Source: Microbacterium sp. SMR1 (GTDB lineage: Bacteria > Actinomycetota > Actinomycetes > Actinomycetales > Microbacteriaceae). Taken from it: 64,000 nucleotides of DNA. Position numbers and translations under genes: made by a program. The stretch's first letter is position 1; each line of letters opens with the position of its first letter. The notes beneath the pieces are model-generated. The model was not told where the DNA came from and did no database searches. It worked only from the letters and a program-made list of their open reading frames with translations. Of the stretch, positions 1 to 8,112 are shown in pieces. The DNA lies in the NCBI RefSeq assembly GCF_003289625.1, contig NZ_QMBN01000002.1, positions 766,610 to 830,609 of the forward strand, in the 5' to 3' direction.

Positions 1-216
1 GTCGAGGTCGCGTTCGACCACGATCGCGCCGTCCTCGACCAGTCGGGTGCACAGCCGATGGACCGTCGCCGTGGCGAGACCGGTCGCCTCGACGAGCTCG
101 ACGCGGCCGAGCGGGCCGCGGGTGCGCAGCGCATCGAGGATCGCGGTCTGATTGATCAGCGCCGCGGTGCGCGTCGTCGCCGTGGCCCGGCTCGGGGCTG
201 CCTCATCGTGCGTCAT
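1..216 (-). CDS. ROK-family transcriptional regulator, N-terminal fragment (continues past left edge)
   Basis: The 72 visible codons begin MTHDEAAPSRATATTRTAALINQ and continue with a winged helix-turn-helix (residues about 20-65, with 'AILDALRTRGPLGRVELVE' and a recognition helix 'ATGLATATVHRLCTRLVE'). This N-terminal pattern is typical of ROK-type (NagC/XylR-like) repressors, whose sugar-kinase-like effector domain would lie outside the window. The gene points away from the aldo/keto reductase and GH95 genes, so it probably controls them in response to a sugar. A MarR- or IclR-like protein cannot be excluded because only the DNA-binding domain is visible. Confidence 0.72.
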   Translation of the reverse strand, partial: MTHDEAAPSRATATTRTAALINQTAILDALRTRGPLGRVELVEATGLATATVHRLCTRLVEDGAIVVERDLD

Positions 217-309
217 GCGTTCCTCGATCTCATCGCGGGGGCCATTGCAGAATATATCTCGCACTGATAAAAAAGCACACGACCCGACCTCGACCCTCCC
301 GGAGACACA
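217..309. promoter_or_regulatory. Divergent promoter region between ROK regulator and AKR/GH95 operon
   Basis: This is an AT-rich pocket in otherwise GC-rich DNA. On the plus strand a TTGCAG hexamer (245-250) lies about 17 bases before an A/T run (TGATAAAAAA, 265-274), a plausible -35/-10 pair. An imperfect dyad, TGCAGAATA/TATCTCGCA (246-263), overlaps it and could be the regulator's operator. GGAG at 300-303 is the ribosome binding site of the ATG at 310. The promoter and operator are inferred from spacing and composition only. Confidence 0.5.
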
Positions 310-1266
310 ATGACACCCGATGCGCGGCCGAGGCCCGACATCCTCTCGACGATGGGCCGGTGGGGACTCGGCACCGGCCCTCTCGGCAACCTCTTCGCCG
401 CCATCGACGATGACGAGGCGCGACGGATCGTCGACGCGACCTGGGATCGCGGGGTGCGGATGTTCGACACCGCTCCGCACTACGGCCTCGGGCTGGCGGA
501 ACGCCGGCTCGGTGACGCGCTGCGAGATCGGCCGCGCGCGGAGTACGTGGTCTCGACGAAGGTGGGCCGGCTGCTCGTCCCGAACCCCGAGGGCGCATCG
601 CGCCGCGACTCCGCCGGGTTCGACGTACCGGCGGACCTCGTCCGACGGTGGGACTTCTCCGCGCGCGGCGTGCACGAGTCATGGGAGCGGTCGCTCGAAC
701 GCCTGGGACTCGACGCCGTCGACATCCTCTACCTCCACGATCCCGAGGATCATCTCGACGCCGCCGTCAACGAGGCGCTTCCCGCGCTCGCGGAGCTGCG
801 GGAGGCCGGGCACGTCTCGGCGATCGGCATCGGAACGACGAACGTCGCCGCCGCGATCGCGGTCGTGGAGACGGGGCTCGTCGACGTGGCGATGATCGCG
901 GGGCGCTACACGCTGCTCGACCGCACGGCCGCGGAGCGGCTCCTGCCGGCAGCGCTCGACCACGATGTCGCCGTCGTCGCGGCGGGCGTCTACAACTCCG
1001 GCATCCTCGCGACCGCACGACCCGGGCCGGGCAGCTACTACGACTACGCCCCCGCTCCCGCCGAGGTCATCGCCCGCGCGGCTCGGCTCGCGGAGGTGTG
1101 CGCCGCCCACGGTGTCGAGTTGCCTCGCGCCGCGCGCGCGTTCGCCCTGCGGCATCCCGCCGTCGTCTCGGTGGTGCTCGGCATCGGCGACCCCTCCTTC
1201 GTTCCGGGGACGTTCGACGACGATGAGCCGTTGCCCGAGGCGCTCTGGGCGGAGCTCGACGCGTGA
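310..1266 (+). CDS. Aldo/keto reductase (sugar dehydrogenase type)
   Basis: A 318-residue NAD(P)-dependent oxidoreductase of the aldo/keto reductase TIM-barrel superfamily. The N-terminus has the family strand 'MGRWGLGTGPLGNL' and the tetrad Asp/Tyr in 'MFDTAPHYGLGLAERRLGDAL'. The catalytic Lys is in 'VVSTKVGRLL', and 'DILYLHDPE' carries the expected His. This subgroup includes D-threo-aldose/L-fucose 1-dehydrogenases. Its stop overlaps the GTG of a GH95 fucosidase, so a role in oxidising released L-fucose is a reasonable inference, though the substrate is not readable from sequence. The ATG is preceded by CGGAGACACA. Confidence 0.86.
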   Translation: MTPDARPRPDILSTMGRWGLGTGPLGNLFAAIDDDEARRIVDATWDRGVRMFDTAPHYGLGLAERRLGDALRDRPRAEYVVSTKVGRLLVPNPEGASRRDSAGFDVPADLVRRWDFSARGVHESWERSLERLGLDAVDILYLHDPEDHLDAAVNEALPALAELREAGHVSAIGIGTTNVAAAIAVVETGLVDVAMIAGRYTLLDRTAAERLLPAALDHDVAVVAAGVYNSGILATARPGPGSYYDYAPAPAEVIARAARLAEVCAAHGVELPRAARAFALRHPAVVSVVLGIGDPSFVPGTFDDDEPLPEALWAELDA

Positions 1267-3647
1267 GCGAGCATCTCCTCCGGTACGCGGCGCCCGCGAG
1301 CGAGTGGACCGACGCGTTGCCGATCGGCAACGGCGCCCTGGGCGCCATGTGCTTCGGAGACCCGGCCGAAGCGGTCTTCGTCCTCAACGAGGAGACGGCG
1401 TGGTCGGGGAGCCCCGCGAGCGAGCGGATGCCGCCGACCGTCGGCGCCGACGCCGCCGCGGCGGCCCTGGCCCGCGCCCGGGAGGCGATGGCCGACGGGC
1501 GCTTCGCAGACGCCGACGACGCCGTGCGCCTGCTGCAGCACCGGCACACGCAGGCCTACCTCCCCGTCGCGACCTTGCGTGCGGCGATCGCCGGCTCCGC
1601 TCCCGCCGCGGCGTCGGGTCGCGCGGGCTACGAGCGCTCGCTGGATCTGCGGACGGCCACGCACACGGTCCGCACCGGGCCTCTCGATGCGCCGCTGGTG
1701 CAGCGGACGTGGATCAGCGCACCCCACGGCGTGATGGTCCACGAGATCGAGGCGCCCGAGGCGGTCGACATCGAGGTCGTCCTCGACACCGGCCTGCAGG
1801 AACTCGATCGCGTGGGGTCCGGCGCGGAGGCGACGCTCCTGTTCCGTCTGCCGTCCGACGTCGTCCCGCCCCACGACGACTCTGCGGAGCCCATCGTGTT
1901 CGACGCCGCCGCCGAGGTGGTCGAGGGCGCCGTGTGCGTGCGCGTCCTGTCAGACGCCCCTGACCCGGGTCGCCCGCTGGGCGGCATCCGGACGCTCCGG
2001 CTCATCGTCGCCGTCGAGACGACCTTCACCCGCATCGGAGCGCCGCCGCGGGGGAGCGCGGAGGATGCCGCCGAGCGCGCACGGGCCCGCATCGAGCGGG
2101 CGCTCGCCGACGGCCTCGAGCGTGTCCGGGCCGAGCAGCTCGACGATCACGGACGTCTCTACGGCCGGGTCGAACTCGACCTCGACGCTCCGACACCCGA
2201 CGCCGTGACCGACAGGCGCCTCCGCGACGTCAACGTCGTCGACGGCGCCGCGGGGGAGCTCGCCGAGCCGGCGGCGGACCCCGGCCTCGCCGCGCTGCTC
2301 TTCCACTACGGGCGATACCTGCTGATCTGCTCCTCCCGACCGGGAGGTCTTCCAGCGACCCTTCAGGGCATCTGGAACGGTGAGATGCGGCCACCGTGGA
2401 GCTCGAACTACACGACCAACATCAACGTGCAGATGAACTACTGGGCTGCCCACACCACCGCGCTCGCCGAGACAGAGGAGCCGCTGCTCGACCTCGTCGA
2501 GGCACTCGCCGACAACGGTCGCGAGACGGCGGGCCGCCTCTACGGAGCGCGCGGCTGGGTCGCTCATCACAACACCGACGCGTGGGCGTACACGCAGCCG
2601 GTCGGAAACGGGGTCCACGATGCGCAGTGGGCCTTCTGGCCCATGGCCGGGTTCTGGCTGTGTCGACATCTCGAGGAGCGGCATCGCTTCGGCGCGGGAG
2701 ACCCCCTGTCGCGCGAGCGCGCGCACCGCGTCATCCGCCAGGCGTCGCTGTTCGCACTCGACTGGGTGCATCGTGGACCGGACGGCACGTTCACGACCCT
2801 CCTGTCGACATCCCCCGAGAACGACTACCGCACCCCGGACGGGGGACGTGCCGCGGTCACCACCGGAGCCTCCCTCGACCTCGTGCTGCTCCGCGAGCAC
2901 CTCGCGGCCGACCTCGCGCTCGCGGCGCAGCTCGGGCACGACTCCGCAGCGGATGCTGACGCGGTCCGCGTCCGCGAGGTGCTGAACGGGCTCGCGCCGG
3001 TCCGCGTCACCGCGTCGGGCAGCATCGCGGAATGGGATGGCGATCCCGACGCGGTGGATCCGCATCACCGGCACGTCTCCCCGGTCGCGTTCGTCTATCC
3101 CGGCGCCGACGATCTCGGGGAGGAGCATCGCCGGGCCGCCTCCCGCTTCCTCGACGCGCGCGGCGACGATGCGACGGGCTGGTCGCTCGCGTGGAAGCTC
3201 GCGCTTCGCGCGCGGCTGCGCGAGCCCGGGCGGGTCGACGGGCTGCTGAAGCTGGTGTTCCGCGACATGACGTTGCCACGCGAGGCGGAGGTGGGCGGGC
3301 TGTACCCATCGCTGCTGGCGGCGCATCCGCCGTTCCAGATCGACGGGAACCTCGGCTACACCGCGGCGATCGCCGAGTGCCTGCTGCAGTCGCACCGGGA
3401 TGACATCGAGCTGCTGCCCGCCGTTCCCGCGTCGCTCGGCGGTGGCCGTGTCCGAGGCCTGCGCGCCCGGCCCGGCATCGTCGTCGACATCGCGTGGGAG
3501 ATGTCTGACGCCGGCGCCCGGCTGACCTCGGCGCGCCTGACGGCGGAGACGGATGCCGCTGCCGGCACCCGCCTCGTGCGGTGGCCCGGTGGCGCCGCGC
3601 GCGTCGAGCTCCACGCCGGGCGCCCCGTCGAGCTCGACCGCGGCTGA
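1263..3647 (+). CDS. Glycoside hydrolase family 95 protein, probable alpha-L-fucosidase
   Basis: A 794-residue GH95-type enzyme. The N-terminal beta domain starts 'LRYAAPASEWTDALPIGNG' with 'LNEETAWSGSP', the standard GH95 opening. The (alpha/alpha)6 barrel has 'LPATLQGIWN' and 'NINVQMNYWAA'. Its two Asn (N386, N388) match the catalytic Asn pair of Bifidobacterium AfcA, E519 in 'STSPENDY' matches the acid, and D694 in 'FQIDGNLGY' matches the Asp that works with the Asn pair. No signal peptide is visible, so it should act inside the cell on imported fucosylated oligosaccharides. The GTG start overlaps the preceding stop (GTGA). GH95 also contains L-galactosidases, so the exact sugar is uncertain. 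Confidence 0.9.
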   Translation: MSEHLLRYAAPASEWTDALPIGNGALGAMCFGDPAEAVFVLNEETAWSGSPASERMPPTVGADAAAAALARAREAMADGRFADADDAVRLLQHRHTQAYLPVATLRAAIAGSAPAAASGRAGYERSLDLRTATHTVRTGPLDAPLVQRTWISAPHGVMVHEIEAPEAVDIEVVLDTGLQELDRVGSGAEATLLFRLPSDVVPPHDDSAEPIVFDAAAEVVEGAVCVRVLSDAPDPGRPLGGIRTLRLIVAVETTFTRIGAPPRGSAEDAAERARARIERALADGLERVRAEQLDDHGRLYGRVELDLDAPTPDAVTDRRLRDVNVVDGAAGELAEPAADPGLAALLFHYGRYLLICSSRPGGLPATLQGIWNGEMRPPWSSNYTTNINVQMNYWAAHTTALAETEEPLLDLVEALADNGRETAGRLYGARGWVAHHNTDAWAYTQPVGNGVHDAQWAFWPMAGFWLCRHLEERHRFGAGDPLSRERAHRVIRQASLFALDWVHRGPDGTFTTLLSTSPENDYRTPDGGRAAVTTGASLDLVLLREHLAADLALAAQLGHDSAADADAVRVREVLNGLAPVRVTASGSIAEWDGDPDAVDPHHRHVSPVAFVYPGADDLGEEHRRAASRFLDARGDDATGWSLAWKLALRARLREPGRVDGLLKLVFRDMTLPREAEVGGLYPSLLAAHPPFQIDGNLGYTAAIAECLLQSHRDDIELLPAVPASLGGGRVRGLRARPGIVVDIAWEMSDAGARLTSARLTAETDAAAGTRLVRWPGGAARVELHAGRPVELDRG

Positions 3648-3684
3648 CCCGCGCCTCTCCTCGGAGGGGGCGACGCGTTACGGC

Positions 3685-3731
3685 TTGCGCGAGGACCGAG
3701 CCGCGATCTACAGTATGGGAAAGCGCTTACC
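3685..3731 (+). promoter_or_regulatory. Promoter with LacI-type operator upstream of the oxidoreductase/DUF993/isomerase operon
   Basis: TTGCGC (3685-3690) and TACAGT (3709-3714) form an 18-base-spaced promoter. Immediately downstream lies GGAAAGCGCTTACC (3718-3731), a near-perfect dyad around a central CG of the kind bound by LacI/GalR-family repressors. It covers the expected transcription start, a classic repression position. The LacI-family gene three genes downstream is the natural candidate regulator, though this is inference. Confidence 0.72.
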
Positions 3732-3767
3732 ATCCCACCGGTGAGCGGACGAAGCAAAGGAACGCCC

Positions 3768-4967
3768 GTGTCAGAGACGACCACCCTCAGCCCCGCGCCG
3801 GAGACGGCGACCGCCCCGCAGGTCCGCGAGATCGGCATCATCATGAACGGCGTCTCGGGCCGGATGGGCTACCGCCAGCACCTCGTCCGCTCGATCCTCG
3901 CGATCCGCGACCAGGGCGGCATCGAGCTTCCGGACGGGACCAAGGTCACGGTCAAGCCGCTCCTCGTCGGTCGCAGCGAGGCGAAGCTCGCCGACCTCGC
4001 CGCCAAGCACGGCATCGAGGACTACACGACCGACCTCGACGCCGCTCTCGCCGACCCGCGCTGGGAGATCTACGCCGACTTCCTCGTCACGAAGGCCCGC
4101 GCGTCGGCGCTGCGCAAGGCGATCGCCGCCGGCAAGACGATCTACACCGAGAAGCCCACCGCAGAGTCGGTCGACGAGGCGCTCGAGCTCGCGAAGCTCG
4201 CCGCCGAGGCCGGGGTGAAGACCGGTGTCGTGCACGACAAGCTCTACCTCCCGGGCCTGCAGAAGCTGAAGCGCCTCATCGACTCGGGCTTCTTCGGCCG
4301 CATCCTCTCGGTGCGCGGCGAGTTCGGCTACTGGGTGTTCGAGGGCGACTGGCAGCCCGCGCAGCGCCCGAGCTGGAACTACCGCGCCGAAGACGGCGGC
4401 GGCATCATCGTCGACATGTTCCCGCACTGGAACTACGTGCTCGAGAACCTCTTCGGCGACGTCAAGACCGTCTACGCACAGGCCGCCGTGCACATCGCCG
4501 ACCGCTGGGACGAGAAGGGCGAGCACTACACCGCCACGGCCGAGGATGCCGCCTACGGCGTCTTCGAGCTCGAGGGCGGTGTCGTCGCGCAGATCAACTC
4601 GTCGTGGACCGTGCGCGTCAACCGCGACGAGCTCGTCGAGTTCCACGTCGACGGCACGCACGGCTCCGCCGTCGTGGGTCTGTTCGGTGCGAAGATCCAG
4701 CCGCGCAACGCGACCCCGAAGCCGGTGTGGAACCCCGACCTCGAGGACACGCACGACTACGACGCCGACTGGCAGAGCGTGCCCACCAACGACGTCTTCC
4801 TCAACGGCTTCCGTCAGCAGTGGGAGGAGTTCCTCACCTCCTACGTGGCCGAGACCCCGTACGAGTTCGACCTCCTCGCCGGGGCGCGCGGAGTGCAGCT
4901 CGCCGAGGCGGGCCTGCAGTCGAGCCGCGAGGGCCGCAAGGTCGAGCTTCCGGCTCTGAGCATCTGA
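3768..4967 (+). CDS. Gfo/Idh/MocA-family oxidoreductase
   Basis: A 399-residue NAD(P)-dependent dehydrogenase-like protein. The Rossmann opening is 'REIGIIMNGVSGRMGYRQHL' (residues about 18-38). The family 'TEKPTAES' motif supplies the conserved Lys, and the C-terminal sheet domain begins near 'RGEFGYWVFEGDW'. The members of this family oxidise or reduce sugars, often at C3. GTG 3768 is preferred over the in-frame GTG at 3741 because AAAGGA sits 6 bases before it, while the upstream GTG has no ribosome site. It leads an operon with a DUF993 protein and a TIM-barrel isomerase behind a LacI-type operator. The substrate is unknown. Confidence 0.86.
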   Translation: MSETTTLSPAPETATAPQVREIGIIMNGVSGRMGYRQHLVRSILAIRDQGGIELPDGTKVTVKPLLVGRSEAKLADLAAKHGIEDYTTDLDAALADPRWEIYADFLVTKARASALRKAIAAGKTIYTEKPTAESVDEALELAKLAAEAGVKTGVVHDKLYLPGLQKLKRLIDSGFFGRILSVRGEFGYWVFEGDWQPAQRPSWNYRAEDGGGIIVDMFPHWNYVLENLFGDVKTVYAQAAVHIADRWDEKGEHYTATAEDAAYGVFELEGGVVAQINSSWTVRVNRDELVEFHVDGTHGSAVVGLFGAKIQPRNATPKPVWNPDLEDTHDYDADWQSVPTNDVFLNGFRQQWEEFLTSYVAETPYEFDLLAGARGVQLAEAGLQSSREGRKVELPALSI

Positions 4968-4977
4968 GCGCCGCACG

Positions 4978-6180
4978 ATGACCGATCTCGCCCTCCTCGG
5001 CGCCGACGGCGCCGTCACCTCCGTCCCGCTGAACGACGCGCCCGGTTTCGCCCGGCCGACGAGCGCGCTGCGCAGCCGGGTCGCGTACGCGGCGGCCCAT
5101 GTCGTTCCCGTCGTCTCGGCCGACAACACCCCGGGCCAGCCGGCGCAGATCGACTGGGACGCGACCCTCGGCTTCCGCCGCGCCGTGTACTCCTGGGGTC
5201 TCGGCGTGGCCGACGCCATGGACACCGCGCAGCGGAACATGGGGCTCGACGCCGCCGCGACGCGCGAGCTCATCGCTCGCTCCGCCGAGGTCGCGCGCGA
5301 GGAGGGGGGCTCGGTCGTCGTCGGCGTCAACACCGATCACGTCGACGACGAGCACATCTCGCTCGATCAGGTCATCGACGCCTACAAGAGCCAGCTCGCG
5401 TTCACGGAGGACCAGGGTGCGGGTCCGGTGCTCATGGCGTCGCGGCACCTCGCCCGTGCGGCGTCGTCGGCCGACGACTACCGCCGGGTGTACCGCGAGG
5501 TGCTCGCCGCGGCATCCGGTCCGGTGGTCCTGCACTGGCTCGGCACCGCCTTCGACCCGATCCTCGCGGGCTACTTCGGCTCATCCGATTGGCGCGCGGC
5601 ATCGGACGTCCTCGTCGAGATCATCGGCGAGAACGCCGACCGGGTCGCGGGCGTGAAGATGAGCCTGCTCGACGCCGCGTCCGAGGTGTCGGTGCGCGAG
5701 CGGCTGCCCGAGGGCGTGCGCATGTTCACCGGCGACGACTTCAACTACGTCGGCCTCATCGGCGGCGCAGACGTGCCCCAGGCGACCCAGCCCGAGCGCG
5801 ACCTCGCCTCGCCGCGGCAGCACTCCGACGCGCTGCTCGGCGCCTTCGCGGCGATCACTCCGGTCGCGTCCGCCGCCATCCAGGCGCTCGACGCCGGGGA
5901 TGCCGACCGGTATCTCGCGATCCTCGGACCGACGGAGGAGCTCAGCCGGCAGATCTTCGCGGCACCGACGTTCTACTACAAGACCGGCGTCGCGTTCCTG
6001 TCGTGGCTCAACGGCCATCAGGCTGCGTTCCAGATGGTCGGCGGACTGCACTCGGCGCGCAGCCTGCCGCACCTCTCGCGGATCGTCGAGCTCGCGAACG
6101 CGTCGCACGCGCTCGAACAGCCGGAGCTGGCCGCGGACCGCTGGCACGCGATGCTGCATCTGAACGGAGTCCGGGCATGA
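4978..6180 (+). CDS. DUF993 family protein (aldolase-like, DHDPS superfamily)
   Basis: A 400-residue protein matching the DUF993 pattern: 'LRSRVAYAAAHVVPVV' at the N-terminus, 'VNTDHVDDEH', 'GPVVLHWLGTAFDP' and 'RVAGVKMSLLD'. The family is related to class I aldolases of the dihydrodipicolinate synthase type. The Lys in 'GVKMS' is in the place expected for a Schiff-base lysine, but catalysis has not been established from sequence. It sits 10 bases after the oxidoreductase and overlaps the next gene by ATGA, so the three proteins are very likely made together. An aldol cleavage of an oxidised sugar is the simplest guess. Confidence 0.8.
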   Translation: MTDLALLGADGAVTSVPLNDAPGFARPTSALRSRVAYAAAHVVPVVSADNTPGQPAQIDWDATLGFRRAVYSWGLGVADAMDTAQRNMGLDAAATRELIARSAEVAREEGGSVVVGVNTDHVDDEHISLDQVIDAYKSQLAFTEDQGAGPVLMASRHLARAASSADDYRRVYREVLAAASGPVVLHWLGTAFDPILAGYFGSSDWRAASDVLVEIIGENADRVAGVKMSLLDAASEVSVRERLPEGVRMFTGDDFNYVGLIGGADVPQATQPERDLASPRQHSDALLGAFAAITPVASAAIQALDAGDADRYLAILGPTEELSRQIFAAPTFYYKTGVAFLSWLNGHQAAFQMVGGLHSARSLPHLSRIVELANASHALEQPELAADRWHAMLHLNGVRA

Positions 6181-7064
6181 GCGTCGTCGACCCGCGCCTG
6201 TCGATCAACCAGGCCACGATCAAGTACGCCGACCTCGCGACCGCGCTGCGGGTCACCGCGGATGCCGGGATCGAGGCGATCGGACTGTGGCGCGAGCCCG
6301 TGCAGGAGGTCGGTCTCGCCACCGCCGCTGCCATGCTGACGGACTCGGGCCTGCGGTTCACCACACACTGCCGGGCGGGCTTCTTCACGATGCCGGAGGG
6401 TCCCGCCCGGCGCTCCTCGATCGATGACAACCGGGTCGCGATCGATGAGGCCGCCGCGCTCGCCGCCGCCGGTGCGCCCGGCTCCACCGCGATCCTCGTG
6501 CTGGTCGCCGGCGGACTGCCCGAGGGGTCGCGCGACATCGTCGGCGCGCGCGAGCGGGTCCGCGATGCGATCGGCGAGCTCGCCCCCCACGCGAAGGCGG
6601 CGGGGGTGACGCTGGCGATCGAGCCGCTGCATCCGATGTTCGCCTCCGACCGCTGCGTCGTCTCCACGCTCGGCCAGGCCCTCGACATCGCGGCCGACTT
6701 CGAGTCCGAGGTCGTCGGCGCCACCGTCGACACGTTCCACATCTTCTGGGACCCCGACGTCCTGCCCGCCATCGAACGGGCCGGACGCGAGGGTCGCATC
6801 GCGACGTACCAGGTGTGCGACTGGCGAACGCCGCTGCCCGCGGACGTCCTGCTGAGCCGCCATTACCCGGGCGACGGGGTCATCGACTTCGCATCGCTGA
6901 CCCGGGCCGTCGAGGCGACGGGGTACGACCGCGACATCGAGGTGGAGATCTTCAACGCCGACATCTGGGCCGCCGACCCCGCCGCGGTCGTGCGCCGTAC
7001 CGCCGAGGCGTTCGGTGAGGCTGTGACGCCCCACCTCTCGGGCGCGCGCACCCCCACCGCATAG
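6177..7064 (+). CDS. Sugar phosphate isomerase/epimerase family (AP endonuclease 2-type TIM barrel)
   Basis: A 295-residue TIM barrel of the xylose isomerase-like superfamily. It has the metal-site segments 'LAIEPLHPMFASDRC' (Glu ligand), 'VGATVDTFHIFWDPD' (Asp/His), 'YQVCDWRTPLP' and 'DIEVEIFNADIW' (Glu ligand). Such proteins isomerise, epimerise or eliminate sugars and keto-sugars with a divalent metal. The ATG overlaps the DUF993 stop. Together with the oxidoreductase and aldolase-like partner it suggests a small catabolic pathway of the oxidation, rearrangement and cleavage type. The exact reaction cannot be assigned. Confidence 0.84.
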   Translation: MSVVDPRLSINQATIKYADLATALRVTADAGIEAIGLWREPVQEVGLATAAAMLTDSGLRFTTHCRAGFFTMPEGPARRSSIDDNRVAIDEAAALAAAGAPGSTAILVLVAGGLPEGSRDIVGARERVRDAIGELAPHAKAAGVTLAIEPLHPMFASDRCVVSTLGQALDIAADFESEVVGATVDTFHIFWDPDVLPAIERAGREGRIATYQVCDWRTPLPADVLLSRHYPGDGVIDFASLTRAVEATGYDRDIEVEIFNADIWAADPAAVVRRTAEAFGEAVTPHLSGARTPTA

Positions 7065-7073
7065 ACTCGGCTC
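7062..7073 (+). promoter_or_regulatory. Leaderless -10 element for the LacI regulator
   Basis: TAGACT (7062-7067) ends 6 bases before the GTG at 7074, and there is no Shine-Dalgarno sequence. That geometry places the transcription start on or next to the start codon, as in actinobacterial leaderless mRNAs. It would let the regulator be expressed apart from the operon ending at 7064. Confidence 0.6.
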
Positions 7074-8111
7074 GTGGGACAGACGGGGATGTCGCCGCGT
7101 GGCTCGGCCACGCTGCACGATGTGGCGAGAGAAGCCGGGGTGTCGCTCGCGACCGCCTCGCGGGCGCTGAACGGCTCGACCCGCAAGGTCGCCGACGCCT
7201 ATCGCGAACGCGTCGAGCAGGCCGCGGCCCGGCTCGGCTACACGGCGAACCTGTCGGCGCAGGCGACCGCTCGCGGCACGTCGGCGATCGTCGCGCTGCT
7301 CGTGGCCGACATCGCCGACCCGTACTTCGGGCAGCTCGCGGCAGGCGTCGCGCGCGGCGCCGACGAAGCCGGGCTCGTCGTCACGGTCGCCATCACCGAG
7401 CGCGATCCCGCGCGTGAGCTGCGGCTCGTCCGTGCGCTGCGCGGACAGCGTCCTCGCGGCATCATCCTCGCCGCCTCGCGCACGTCGCGCGAGATATCGG
7501 ACGAGCTGAGAACCGAGCTCGACCTCATCACCGCGAGCGGGGGAACCGTCGTCGCGTTGGGCCCGGGTGCCCCCGGCATCCGCAGCGTCGCCATCGACAA
7601 CCGCGGCGGCGCCCGCGAGCTCGGGGCCGCGCTCGCCGCGCGCGGCTACCGCTCGGCCATCGTGCTCGCCGCCGCCGAGGGCGTCGTGACGAGCGACGAC
7701 CGTCTCGCCGGCTTCGCCGACGGCTTCACGAGCGGCGGGGGAGCCGAGCCCCGCGTGTACCGCGGTGGTTTCAGCCGTGAGTCCGGCGCCGAGGCGATGT
7801 CAGCGGCCCTCGCCGACGGCGTCGAGCCGGGAACCGTCGTGTTCGGCATCAGCGACGTCGTCGCCATCGGAGCCCTCACCGCGGTTCGTGCCGCAGGACG
7901 CGAGCCCGGCACCGACATCGCGCTCGCCGGCTTCGACGACATCCCGACCGGTCGCGACGTGACACCGCCCCTGACGACCGTGCGGGTGCCGCTCCCCGAT
8001 GTCGGGTACAGCGCGCTCCGCGCCGCCGTCGACACGGATGCTGACGGGGCCGCGGCTGCGCTGCCCCTCGAGGTGCTCGTGCGCGAGAGCACCCCGCCGC
8101 GGAGCGCGTGA
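7074..8111 (+). CDS. LacI-family transcriptional regulator
   Basis: A 345-residue LacI/GalR repressor. The N-terminal helix-turn-helix is 'ATLHDVAREAGVSLATASRALNG' followed by the hinge 'VEQAAARLGYTANLSAQATARG'. The periplasmic-binding-like effector domain begins 'IVALLVADIADPYFGQLAAGV' and ends with 'DIALAGFDDIPTGRDVTPPLTTVRVP'. It lies directly after the oxidoreductase/DUF993/isomerase operon, whose promoter carries a LacI-type dyad, and one base before glycerate kinase. It therefore most likely represses that operon. The GTG start is chosen for the leaderless -10; an ATG five codons later would also fit the homology. Confidence 0.93.
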   Translation: MGQTGMSPRGSATLHDVAREAGVSLATASRALNGSTRKVADAYRERVEQAAARLGYTANLSAQATARGTSAIVALLVADIADPYFGQLAAGVARGADEAGLVVTVAITERDPARELRLVRALRGQRPRGIILAASRTSREISDELRTELDLITASGGTVVALGPGAPGIRSVAIDNRGGARELGAALAARGYRSAIVLAAAEGVVTSDDRLAGFADGFTSGGGAEPRVYRGGFSRESGAEAMSAALADGVEPGTVVFGISDVVAIGALTAVRAAGREPGTDIALAGFDDIPTGRDVTPPLTTVRVPLPDVGYSALRAAVDTDADGAAAALPLEVLVRESTPPRSA

Positions 8112-8112
8112 C

